NCBI GenBank assembly: GCA_025938035.1 | Contig: JAICQE010000098.1 | Coordinates: 1 to 16,478 of the forward strand | Reading direction: 5' to 3' | DNA from: Vicinamibacteria bacterium | Lineage (GTDB): Bacteria; Acidobacteriota; Vicinamibacteria; Vicinamibacterales; UBA2999 | DNA: 16,478 bases | Part shown: positions 7,541 to 14,645 of the stretch, in pieces | Layout: the number at the start of each line of letters is the position of its first letter | How positions within the stretch are numbered: the stretch's first letter is position 1 | Position numbers and translations under genes: made by a program | The notes under the pieces: generated by a model | The model's database searches: none | What the model was told of the DNA's origin: nothing | Seen by the model: the letters and a program-made list of their open reading frames with translations, nothing else

Positions 7541-7609
7541 CGTAGTCCGGCTTTAGCCGGACTTGAACGGTGACACCGGCGCACGGTCCGGCTGAAGCCG
7601 GACACTACG
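7541..7609. repeat. Pair of inverted REP-like palindromes (BIME-like)
   Basis: cgtagtccggctttagccgg (7541-7560) and, inverted, gtccggctgaagccggacac (7586-7605) followed by tacg. Each unit is itself a palindrome (TCCGGCTnnAGCCGGA), and the two are head-to-head around 22 bp. The same unit is found at 8811-8838 and as a second inverted pair at 15569-15636, so it is a dispersed family. It lies between the secretin stop and the TIGR03435 start, where it could also act as an mRNA 3' stabiliser or terminator. Confidence 0.85.
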
Positions 7610-7687
7610 AAACCTTTTCCGCGGGAACCATCTGGGAGAAACCGCCGTCTAATGTCGCGGTCGCATGCGACCGGCAGGAGATCGCTC

Positions 7688-8806
7688 ATGAAAACACTCA
7701 TGATGGTGCTGGCCCTGGTGCTTTCGGCCACCGTCTCCGACGCGCAGGACATTACGGGACAGTGGCAGGGGACGCTCCAGGCCGGCGGGCGCGAGATGCG
7801 GCTCGTCTTCCGAATCACCGCCGACGGCGACGGCTTCCGCGCGCAGGGGTTCAGCATCGATCAGGGCGGTCAGCCGATTCCCGTCAGCGTGACGCGCGAC
7901 GGCGCCGTCGTGAAGTTCGTCATCGTCGCGATCGGCGGCTCGTACGAGGGACGGCTCAACGCGGACGCGACGACGCTGACGGGCACGTTCACGCAGGGGC
8001 AGCCGGCACCGCTCACACTCCGCAAGGCGACAGCGGACACCGCGTGGGCGATCCCGAACGCCCCGACGCCGCTCAAGCCGATGCCGGCGACGTTCGAGCC
8101 GGTGTTCGAGGTGGCAACGATCAAACCGAGCGATCCCAGTCAGCCCGGCCAGGCGTACCGGGTGCGGGGCCGGACGTTCGACACGCTCAACACGTCGCTG
8201 CGCGATCTGATCACGTTTGCCTATGCCATGCACCCCGGGCAGGTGATCGGCGCGCCGACATGGGTCGAGCAAGAGCGGTGGAACGTCACCGCGCAACCCG
8301 ATGGCGAAGGGGCGCCAAGCGATCGTCAGTGGCGTGCCGCGCTGCGGCGCCTGCTGACCGACCGCTTCAAGCTGCAGTTCGCCCGCGAGACGCGCGAGCT
8401 GAGCGCGTACGTCCTGACGCAGCAGCCCGGTGGACACAAGATGAACAAGAGCGGCGGCGACCCGAACGGGCTGCCCGGCATGTTCTTCAAGGGCCCCGGC
8501 ATGCTGCCGGTGATCAACGCGAACATGACCGATTTCACCGGATTGCTCCAGGCTGTCGTGCTCGATCGGCCGGTGGTGGATCGCACGGGGATCACCGGCC
8601 GCTTCGACTTCACGCTGCAGTGGCTGCCCGACGAATCGCAGTTCGGCGGACGCGGGGGACAGATGGCGGCAGCGCTGCAGGGGAACGCCGAGCAGCGGCC
8701 GGGCCTGTTCACAGCGCTACAGGAACAGCTCGGGCTGAAGCTCGAATCGACGCGTACCCCCGTCGAGGTGCTGGTCATCGAGTCGGCGGCAAGGCCGGAA
8801 AACTGA
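7688..8806 (+). CDS. Secreted TIGR03435-family protein with an N-terminal beta-rich domain (372 aa)
   Basis: TIGR03435 (DUF3738) proteins are abundant in soil Acidobacteria and of unknown function. A signal peptide is at 1-20 (MKTLMMVLALVLSATVSDAQ), so export is predicted. Residues about 21-115 look like a small lipocalin-like barrel (ITGQWQGTLQAGGREMRLVF ... EGRLNADATTLTGTFTQGQ). The TIGR03435 core begins at FEVATIKPSDP (about 139) and shows the usual landmarks: LRDLITFAYAMHPGQVIGAP, RLLTDRFKLQFARETRELSAYVL, LDRPVVDRTGITGRFDFTLQW, and a C-terminal LQEQLGLKLESTRTPVEVLVIE. ATG at 7688 is preferred over ATG at 7652 because AGGAG (7676-7680) sits 7 nt before it and a clean signal peptide begins there. 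It is separated from the secretin by a 183-bp repeat-bearing spacer and is probably transcribed on its own. Confidence 0.9.
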   Translation: MKTLMMVLALVLSATVSDAQDITGQWQGTLQAGGREMRLVFRITADGDGFRAQGFSIDQGGQPIPVSVTRDGAVVKFVIVAIGGSYEGRLNADATTLTGTFTQGQPAPLTLRKATADTAWAIPNAPTPLKPMPATFEPVFEVATIKPSDPSQPGQAYRVRGRTFDTLNTSLRDLITFAYAMHPGQVIGAPTWVEQERWNVTAQPDGEGAPSDRQWRAALRRLLTDRFKLQFARETRELSAYVLTQQPGGHKMNKSGGDPNGLPGMFFKGPGMLPVINANMTDFTGLLQAVVLDRPVVDRTGITGRFDFTLQWLPDESQFGGRGGQMAAALQGNAEQRPGLFTALQEQLGLKLESTRTPVEVLVIESAARPEN

Positions 8807-8810
8807 TCGT

Positions 8811-8838
8811 CGTGTAGAGTCCGGCTTCAGCCCTACCC
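8811..8838. repeat. Single degenerate copy of the REP-like palindrome
   Basis: cgtgtagagtccggcttcag at 8811-8830 continues with ccctaccc; it matches the repeat found at 7541-7609 and 15569-15636 but one arm has drifted (CCCTAC in place of CCGGAC). It starts 5 bp after the TIGR03435 stop codon. It is the first part of the 302-bp gene-free stretch 8807-9108. Confidence 0.7.
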
Positions 8839-8928
8839 ACGTCACGACGGCGCTTCGGCGACCGATCGGTGGTTTCCACCCGGCAAAGCCATAGTCGGAC
8901 GATGGCGGTCTGCTGTTCCGGCTGGTCT

Positions 8929-9018
8929 CTATCGCTCGCGGTCGGCGGTCAGCGAGTAGCCGTCGCCATGGACGGTGCGCAGGAACCGCGGCTCCGGGGC
9001 GGCAAATCCTTCTAAACT
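8929..9018 (-). pseudogene. Relic: C-terminal wing of an OmpR-type winged-helix regulator
   Basis: In the otherwise gene-free stretch 8807-9108, a minus-strand frame closed by TAG at both ends (9021-9019 and 8931-8929) encodes 29 residues including PRFLRTVHGDGYSLTADRE. This is the conserved final beta-hairpin of Trans_reg_C (OmpR/CadC-type) DNA-binding domains, normally RYIRTVRGVGYRL followed by the stop. No recognition helix is found upstream on this strand, so what remains is a fragment of a lost regulator gene. The rest of the stretch (8839-8928 and 9022-9099) shows nothing I recognise. A chance match over 15 residues cannot be excluded. Confidence 0.45.
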
Positions 9019-9108
9019 CTAGCGCCTGAGGGCTCCCCGCGTCCCGGTGGTCTCTGGCGCCAGGCGGCGCCGCACGCCGGGATACGGCCCTCGGCCAATG
9101 GAGGGGCA

Positions 9109-9891
9109 ATGAGGGTGACAACAGTCGCAGCGCTGGCGGCGCTGGCGTTGGTATTGCTGGTCCCGCTTTCGTCAGCCGCGCAATGGGTCAACGTGCCGAC
9201 GCCGGGCCTGCCCCGGCTTACTGACGGCAAACCCGATCTCGATGCTCCGGTGCCGCGCGCCGCAGACGGCAAGCCGGATCTCTCCGGCGTGTGGCGGATG
9301 TCTGCCGCGAACCAGCGATACGTGCTGTTCCTCGCCTCCGACTTCAAGGACCAGATTCCGCTGCGGCCCGAAGCCCGCGAGCTCTATGACAGACGGCTGG
9401 CCGCAGAGGGCGCGGGACGACCGGCCGAGCGATGCCTGCCGCACGGGCTCCCGATCGACATGATGCTGAGGGGCTCGCCCATCCGATTTCTCCAGACCCC
9501 ATCGCTGGTGGTGATGCTGCTCGAGGTTGCCAATCACTTCCGGCAGATACCGCTGGCGAAGCGCGAACTCATCGAAGATTTCCAGCCGGCCTGGTATGGG
9601 TACTCCACCGGGAAGTGGGAAGGTGACGAGTTCGTGGTCGAAACGATCGGCTTCAACGACGAGACCTGGCTGGACAACCGCGGGCTGCCGCATTCGGACG
9701 CACTGCGGTTGACCGAACGCTTCAGACGCACGAGCGTCGGCCGCATGAGCCTCACCCTGACGATCGACGACCCGAAGTACTACACGCGGCCGTGGGACAT
9801 CGCTCTCGGCTACGAGCTGATACCGGATACCGACCTGTTCGAGGACATGTGCGAAAACAACAAGTGGACTCCCCGTCCGGCGATCAAGTAG
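9109..9891 (+). CDS. Secreted acidobacterial hypothetical protein (DGKPDLSGVW type, 260 aa)
   Basis: A signal peptide is at 1-24 (hydrophobic VAALAALALVLLVPLSSAAQ). The mature protein begins with a duplicated short motif, LTDGKPDLDAPVPRAADGKPDLSGVWRM (split over about residues 37-64), a hallmark of a large family of exported acidobacterial proteins of unknown role. Other landmarks are RCLPHGLP (about 107-114), a hydrophobic stretch SLVVMLLEVANHFRQI, and WYGYSTGKWEGDEFVVETIG followed by GFNDETWLDNRGLPHSDALRLTE in separate strands. The one Cys pair (C108 and a C near the end, MCENN) could form a disulfide. ATG at 9109 has GGAGG 4 nt before it. It converges on the minus-strand gene ending at 9967, with 75 bp between. 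Function is unknown. Confidence 0.85.
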   Translation: MRVTTVAALAALALVLLVPLSSAAQWVNVPTPGLPRLTDGKPDLDAPVPRAADGKPDLSGVWRMSAANQRYVLFLASDFKDQIPLRPEARELYDRRLAAEGAGRPAERCLPHGLPIDMMLRGSPIRFLQTPSLVVMLLEVANHFRQIPLAKRELIEDFQPAWYGYSTGKWEGDEFVVETIGFNDETWLDNRGLPHSDALRLTERFRRTSVGRMSLTLTIDDPKYYTRPWDIALGYELIPDTDLFEDMCENNKWTPRPAIK

Positions 9892-9966
9892 GACGGGGCC
9901 ACCGCACGCGCCAGAAGGGCAAGGTTCCGGCAGCGGCGTTCGCGCTGGAGATGTAACCGGGCCGCC

Positions 9967-10923
9967 TCAGATTAACGGTTCAATCGCGGCCCTGGCCCGC
10001 GTTGCAAGCTGGAACGGATCCATGTTCTGGATGGCGACGGTGCCGCTCTGAAATATCTCCAGCGACGCAGGACCGGAATAGCGTTTACGTTTGAGGACGT
10101 CGATGATGCGGCGAAGCGGGGCGCTGCCCTCGCCTGGAAACGCCCGGTGCTGCTGGCTCTGGAGCATCTCTCGCGGCGGATCGGACGGAATGTCCTCGAA
10201 GTGCAGATGCATGAGCTCGCCGTCGCGCAGCAGCTCGAGGTCTTCGAACTTGCTGAAGCCAGCCCAGAAATGGAACGTGTCCAGCATCACCCGCACGTTC
10301 GGGTGATCCGCTTCGCGTACGATCTTCAAGGCGGACGGGAGCGTGCCGGCCAGCGTTGACGTCTTGGCGAACTCCAGCATCAGCGTCACGCCGTAGCTCT
10401 TCGCCAGTTCCCCGCCGGCGCGCATGTTGTCCACGCCGCGCTTGTAGTCGTCGAGCGTCTTGGTACCGGTTGATGTCGACGGACAGACGATGCGGTCGCA
10501 TCCGATGGCCTGTACGATCTCGAGCTTCTCCTTCAGCGCATCGAGGCTGGCGCCGCCGGACTGCAGTTGCGCCGCCGTCGCATCGACGAACCCGAGATGG
10601 TTGCTCGAAGAGGCCGGCTTGACGCCGAGATCGTCCATCAGCCGTTTCGCGGTGGCAACCGATTCACTCTCCGCGAACTGCCGGATCTTCGCGATATCGA
10701 CTTCAACAGCGCGAACGCCCGCCTTGGCGATGCCTTCCACGGAGGTCTTGAAATCGTAGCGGGAGGTGCTGGCCTGGTGGATGCAGACGAACAATCCGCC
10801 GCTGGCAGACGTGGCTCGCGCCTGTGCGCCGGGCGCGAACGCCGGGGCGGCCTGAGCGTTGGCTGGCAGCGACCACGCGGCAGCTCCCGCAGCCACGGTG
10901 CCGATGAATTGGCGGCGTTTCAT
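9967..10923 (-). CDS. Tat-exported sugar phosphate isomerase/epimerase-like TIM-barrel protein (318 aa)
   Basis: This is an AP-endonuclease-2/xylose-isomerase-like TIM barrel. Related proteins isomerise or epimerise sugars and inositols; the substrate is unknown here. The N-terminus has a twin-arginine signal (RRQFIG at 3-8, hydrophobic AAGAAAWSLPANAQA), so it is exported folded, probably with its metal bound. Candidate metal ligands in the barrel are E184 (LMLEFAKT), D215 (VMLDTFHFW), H241 (LMHLHFED) and E289 (ASLEIFQ). The start is ATG at 10923, with GGAGGA 4-5 nt upstream; an upstream ATG at 11022 would put 33 residues before the Tat motif. It follows the VWA gene by 136 bp on the same strand; co-transcription is possible. 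The cytoplasmic enzymes of this family lack the Tat signal, but Acidobacteria and Planctomycetes often carry it. Confidence 0.87.
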   Translation of the reverse strand: MKRRQFIGTVAAGAAAWSLPANAQAAPAFAPGAQARATSASGGLFVCIHQASTSRYDFKTSVEGIAKAGVRAVEVDIAKIRQFAESESVATAKRLMDDLGVKPASSSNHLGFVDATAAQLQSGGASLDALKEKLEIVQAIGCDRIVCPSTSTGTKTLDDYKRGVDNMRAGGELAKSYGVTLMLEFAKTSTLAGTLPSALKIVREADHPNVRVMLDTFHFWAGFSKFEDLELLRDGELMHLHFEDIPSDPPREMLQSQQHRAFPGEGSAPLRRIIDVLKRKRYSGPASLEIFQSGTVAIQNMDPFQLATRARAAIEPLI

Positions 10924-11059
10924 CGTTCCTCCACTTCCTGAGGGATAGATGATACGCCACGAGGTGTGGTGCCGCCGCTCCGAGGCCGCTACGCCACAGA
11001 GTCTTCCAGCCACACGAGACAACGGCTCGATCTGTCGAGAGCAGTCGCGGGCCGACGCG

Positions 11060-12013
11060 CTATCCCTTCGGTGCGACGTACTCCTTGCGCGCCCGCGCTT
11101 TGAGACCGCGCTGATTGAGAATGCGCACCTCTATCTCGTGCGCCTTGCCGTCGCGCTTGGGCGGGGCGAACCCGAGTAGATACTGGCTGTGCAACTCGTC
11201 GGCGACCGCCGCGAAGGCGGCCGCAAGATCCTGTCCGAAGCGAATCTCCGTGTAGCCGCCGCCGCTCTCCTCCGCGACTCGCGCGAGGCCCGGATCCGGC
11301 AGGTCCTGCGTCAGCATCGCCTGGAGTCCGCCGGGACCGATGCCGCCGCCCGCCGGCCGGGCACCGCGGCTGCGCATGCCGATCGCATAGATCATCGTGT
11401 CGGAATCGCGCGCGCGCTCGATCACTTCGCCCTGGCTGACGAAGCGCTGACGGAAGCTGATCGGACCGCTGTCCTTGCCGTCGCTGAGCACGAGCACCAC
11501 ACGGCGCATATCGCGATCCTCGCCGAAGGCATCGATCGCTTCGTCGATCGCGCGCCACAGCGGCGTCGGCGCATCCGATGCGATCCCCTCCGGCAGCGCA
11601 CGCCGCAGGACGTGGGGATCGTTCGTGAACGTCGGACTGATGGTCACGTCGTGCCCGAACGAGCCGACGCGGACCACATCGTCGGCGCGCAGGCGCGTGA
11701 ACAACTGCTCGGCGGCAGCGCGAAGCAGCGGCAGGTTGCCCTGCATGCTGCCCGACACGTCGAGCATCAGAATCAGCCGGATCGGCTGCGGACTGTTGTC
11801 GAACAGGGTGATCGGCTGCGGCTTGCCTTCGTCGCGGACCTCGAAGTCGGCCTGCGTCAACGTGGTATTGAGCCGGCCGTCGCGATCGAGCACGGTGACG
11901 AACACCCGGACCAGATCGCTCGCCCCGCGAAACGTCGGCTGCTGCTGGCCGGCCCCGTGGAGCACGGCGGCGAGGCAGAGCGCCGCGGCCGCTGAAACAC
12001 CGAACCGCGTCAT
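11060..12013 (-). CDS. Secreted VWA-domain protein (TIGR03436, Acidobacterial VWFA-related), 317 aa
   Basis: A signal peptide is at 1-22. An N-terminal beta domain (about 30-75: LVRVFVTVLDRDGRLNTTLTQ, DFEVRDEGKPQPITLFD in separate strands) precedes a von Willebrand A domain at about 78-280. The metal-ion-dependent adhesion site is intact: D85, S87 and S89 in DVSGSM, T150 in APTPLW and D178 in LSDGKDS. The end of the domain, LHSQYLLGFAPPKRDGKAHEI, is the usual TIGR03436 closing pattern. These proteins are thought to bind partners in the periplasm or on the surface; partner unknown. AAGGAA lies about 5 nt before the ATG at 12013. The gene follows murA by 62 bp on the same strand. Confidence 0.9.
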   Translation of the reverse strand: MTRFGVSAAAALCLAAVLHGAGQQQPTFRGASDLVRVFVTVLDRDGRLNTTLTQADFEVRDEGKPQPITLFDNSPQPIRLILMLDVSGSMQGNLPLLRAAAEQLFTRLRADDVVRVGSFGHDVTISPTFTNDPHVLRRALPEGIASDAPTPLWRAIDEAIDAFGEDRDMRRVVLVLSDGKDSGPISFRQRFVSQGEVIERARDSDTMIYAIGMRSRGARPAGGGIGPGGLQAMLTQDLPDPGLARVAEESGGGYTEIRFGQDLAAAFAAVADELHSQYLLGFAPPKRDGKAHEIEVRILNQRGLKARARKEYVAPKG

Positions 12014-12031
12014 GGAGGTTCCTTCATCTGC

Positions 12032-12043
12032 AGGGCCGGCCCT
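12032..12043. repeat. 12-bp perfect palindrome between murA and the VWA gene
   Basis: AGGGCCGGCCCT reads the same on both strands and lies in the 62-bp gap after the murA stop and 19 bp before the VWA gene's ATG. It could be an operator or a weak transcriptional pause. Nothing else supports a role, and chance is possible at this GC content. Confidence 0.35.
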
Positions 12044-12075
12044 TCAGTCATACCACGGCTGTCGCTGAATTGGGT

Positions 12076-13335
12076 TCATTCAATCTTGGCGACCTTGGCG
12101 CCCAGCTCGGTCAGGCGCTGGACGATGTTGCTGTAGCCCCGTTCGACCGTCTCCAGCGGCGCCACACGCGTCTGTCCGTTGGCCGCCAGCCCCGCGGCAA
12201 TCAGCGACATGCCGGAGCGAAGGTCGCGGCTATCGAGCGTGCGGCCGCCGCGCAGCTTCGTCGGCCCCGTGACGATGATGCGATGGGCGTCGGCGAGGAA
12301 CAGGTCGGCGCCCATGCCGCTCATCTGCTCGAGCGCGAACAACCGCAACTCGTACATCCAGTCGTGCACGAGGGTCCGCCCCTCCGACTGCGTAGCCAGC
12401 ACCGTGACGAGACTGATCAGATCGCTCGGAAACGCCGGCCACAGGCCGGTGGTGATTCGCCGCACGGCCTTCGGCTGCGACGGTTTGACTTCGAAGACAC
12501 CGTCGCGCATTCCGCACTCGATGTTCATCCGCTTGAGGATGGCGGCCACCACCTCGATGTCTTCGTCCCGCGCGCCTTCGATGGCCATGTCCCCGCCGGT
12601 GATCGCCCCGACCACCGCCCAGCTCCCGGCCTCGATGTAATCGCCGCCCAGTCGATGCGTGGCCCCGTGCAGCTTCGGAACCCCTTCGACTCCCAGCTTC
12701 GAGCTGCCGATGCCCGTGATGCCCGCCCCCATCTTGACCAGGAACTCGCACAGTTCGACGACGTGCGGTTCGGTCGCCGCATGGCGGATCTCCGTGTAGC
12801 CGCGCGCGGTTGCCGCGGCGAGCAGCACCGTCTCCGTGCCGGTCACCGACGCTTCCTCGAGATACATCGACGCGCCGCTCAGGCCGTCGGGCGCCTCGAG
12901 GGCGTGATCGGCGCCCCCTTCATCGCGCGCGCCCATCGCCATCAACGCCTCGAGGTGAGTCGAGATCGTCCGCCGCGCCGGAAAATCGCCGCCCGGAGGC
13001 GCGATCCGCGCGCGATTGCTGCGCGCCAGCAGCGGGCCGAGCAGCAGCACGGAGCCGCGCAGGCGGCCGACGAGCGTGCGATCGGGCGCGTGCGTGCGGA
13101 TGCGCGGCGTGCGGATGCGCAGCGTCGTCGTCCCGATGCCTTCGACTTCGGCGCCGATGTCGAGCAGCAGCCGGGCCATGACCTCGACGTCGCCGATCCG
13201 CGGCACGTTGGTCAGCACGCACTCGTCTTCGGTAAGCAGGCAGGCGACGAGCAGCGGCAGTGCGGCGTTCTTGTTTCCCTCGACGGACACGCGTCCCTGC
13301 AGGCGGTAACCGCCTTCAATCAGCAGACTCGACAT
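12076..13335 (-). CDS. murA: UDP-N-acetylglucosamine 1-carboxyvinyltransferase with Asp in place of the fosfomycin-target Cys (419 aa)
   Basis: Catalyses the first committed step of peptidoglycan synthesis, adding enolpyruvate from PEP to UDP-GlcNAc in the cytoplasm. Two inside-out alpha/beta domains span the length, which is normal. Conserved catalytic residues by E. coli numbering are K22 and N23 (GNKNAALPL), R91 (here R93, RLRGS), R120 (here R122), D305 (FPSD, identical position) and R397 (here R399, ERGYSNI). The active-site loop, usually PGGCxIGxR, is PGGDFPARR, with D117 at the position of Cys115. Asp here is known from Mycobacterium, Chlamydia and Borrelia MurA and makes the enzyme insensitive to fosfomycin. 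ATG at 13335 has GAGG 4 nt upstream. It follows murB after 182 bp; the gap holds a hairpin and heptamer repeats, so it may have its own promoter. Confidence 0.95.
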   Translation of the reverse strand: MSSLLIEGGYRLQGRVSVEGNKNAALPLLVACLLTEDECVLTNVPRIGDVEVMARLLLDIGAEVEGIGTTTLRIRTPRIRTHAPDRTLVGRLRGSVLLLGPLLARSNRARIAPPGGDFPARRTISTHLEALMAMGARDEGGADHALEAPDGLSGASMYLEEASVTGTETVLLAAATARGYTEIRHAATEPHVVELCEFLVKMGAGITGIGSSKLGVEGVPKLHGATHRLGGDYIEAGSWAVVGAITGGDMAIEGARDEDIEVVAAILKRMNIECGMRDGVFEVKPSQPKAVRRITTGLWPAFPSDLISLVTVLATQSEGRTLVHDWMYELRLFALEQMSGMGADLFLADAHRIIVTGPTKLRGGRTLDSRDLRSGMSLIAAGLAANGQTRVAPLETVERGYSNIVQRLTELGAKVAKIE

Positions 13336-13449
13336 CGGACCTCACCGGTAACTCGAAAACATTCGAATTCACGATTCACACCGGGATCGCTCGACGGCGT
13401 CGGATGGCAACGGCAGCGCGCGTCCACGCAGATTCGTATTCAGTCTCGT

Positions 13450-13470
13450 TTGCATTTTGCATCTTGCATT
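13450..13470. repeat. Three tandem heptamers in the murB-murA spacer
   Basis: TTGCATT, TTGCATC and TTGCATT follow one another at 13450-13470, in an AT-richer island of a GC-rich genome. It lies upstream of murA. It may be a microsatellite or part of a promoter region; I cannot assign a function. Confidence 0.55.
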
Positions 13471-13483
13471 TCTGTCCATCGCG

Positions 13484-13503
13484 GCGTGTCCTGGTGGACA
13501 CGC
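13484..13503 (-). terminator. Hairpin just downstream of murB, possible terminator
   Basis: gcgtgtcc (13484-13491) and ggacacgc (13496-13503) form a perfect 8-bp stem with a 4-nt loop TGGT. It begins 14 nt after the murB stop codon. No T-tract follows on the minus strand, so it may attenuate rather than end transcription into murA, or simply be part of the local repeats. Confidence 0.45.
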
Positions 13504-13517
13504 CTGTGTCCCGCCGC

Positions 13518-14645
13518 CTACGCCTGTGTCCGCAGGAACGCCACGTCGGGATCGCCGTCGAAGCCAACGAATACCGGCTCGGGCCTGAGCCACACGCCGA
13601 AGTGCTCGAGGACGGTCCGCTTGATCCGCGTCGCGAGCCTCAGCACGTCACGTGCCGTCGCTCCGCCCCGGTTGACGAGCGCGAGCGTATGTTTGGTGGA
13701 AATCCCCACCGCCCCGTCGGCATCGCCCTTGCGGAACCCGGCCCGTTCGATGAGCCAGGCCGCCGGCAGCTTCACGCGGTCTCCACCCATCGCATAGGCG
13801 GGCGGCTCCACGCCGGTTGCCGACGCGACACGGTCGCGCTCAACGGAACCGACGATCGGATTCATGAAGAAGGATCCGACGCTTCGCGTGTCCGCATCGT
13901 CCGGATCGAGGACCATTCCCTTGCCACGGCGGACGTCGACGACGGCGCGGCGTACATCGGCGAGCGAGGGTGATCCGATCCCGTGCTGTTCCAGGTGCCG
14001 CACAATGTCAGGGTACGTCGTGGTCGGTGGTCCGGCATGCAGCCGGAACCTCACGCGACAGACGACGAAGCGGTCAGGATCGTCCCGCTTGAACCGGCTC
14101 ATCCGGTAGGAGAAGGAACACTCGGACGCCGCCAGTGTGCGGATCCGGCGCTCTGCGCGATCGTAGGCCGTGACGCTGTCGATCGTCCCTGCGACCTCCT
14201 GACCGTAAGCGCCAACATTCTGAATGGGCGTGCCGCCAACGGTGCCGGGGATTCCCGAAAGGCATTCCAGCCCGGCGAGACCTCGTCCCACCGCAGCGGC
14301 GACAACGGGATCCCACGGTTCGCCGGCACCGGCGATGAGGCGGGTGGCGGTGTCATCAGGCTCGAACGCCATTCCGCGCACCGCCATACGAACGACGAGC
14401 CCGCGCACGCCGCGGTCGGCGATCACGAGATTGCTGCCGCCGCCGAGGATGAACAGCGGCATGCCGCGCTCGGCACACCATTGGTCGGCGAGCTCCACGT
14501 CCTCCACACGTTCGGCGTGCATGAACCATTGCGCCGGGCCGCCGACGCCGAGCGTGGAGTATGGAGCGAGTGCGACGGCCCCATGCGGCCAGCGCCCGTG
14601 GTCGCCGGCGGCGGGGCCTGAGCCAGCGCCCTCATCCGGCTGCAA
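13518..14645 (-). CDS. murB: UDP-N-acetylenolpyruvoylglucosamine reductase, type I MurB (375 aa, start uncertain)
   Basis: FAD- and NADPH-dependent reduction of UDP-GlcNAc-enolpyruvate to UDP-MurNAc in the cytoplasm, the step after MurA. The FAD-binding part shows YSTLGVGGPAQWF, LGGGSNLVI and GIPGTVGGTPIQNVGAYGQE. Catalytic residues by E. coli numbering are R159 (FSYRMSRFK), S229 (VGSFFMNP) and E325 (WLRPEPVFVG). The extended C-terminal domain with LPAAWLIE marks type I. Start choice: the ATGA overlap with the previous gene (ATG at 14635) is out of frame, and the only in-frame ATG (14729) would overlap it by 98 bp. I chose TTG at 14645, preceded by AGGAAGGAAA with 4-nt spacing; this gives a 14-bp overlap. 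The first homologous residues begin about 25 codons later. Confidence 0.92.
   Translation of the reverse strand: MQPDEGAGSGPAAGDHGRWPHGAVALAPYSTLGVGGPAQWFMHAERVEDVELADQWCAERGMPLFILGGGSNLVIADRGVRGLVVRMAVRGMAFEPDDTATRLIAGAGEPWDPVVAAAVGRGLAGLECLSGIPGTVGGTPIQNVGAYGQEVAGTIDSVTAYDRAERRIRTLAASECSFSYRMSRFKRDDPDRFVVCRVRFRLHAGPPTTTYPDIVRHLEQHGIGSPSLADVRRAVVDVRRGKGMVLDPDDADTRSVGSFFMNPIVGSVERDRVASATGVEPPAYAMGGDRVKLPAAWLIERAGFRKGDADGAVGISTKHTLALVNRGGATARDVLRLATRIKRTVLEHFGVWLRPEPVFVGFDGDPDVAFLRTQA

Noticed and set aside
11026..11039. Small inverted repeat ctcga-tctg-tcgag downstream of the VWA gene
   Set aside because: A 5-bp stem without T-tract is too weak to call a terminator.
12070..13797. 575-aa plus-strand open frame opposite murA
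   Set aside because: Antisense shadow of murA and the murB end; composition and lack of motifs do not support a gene.
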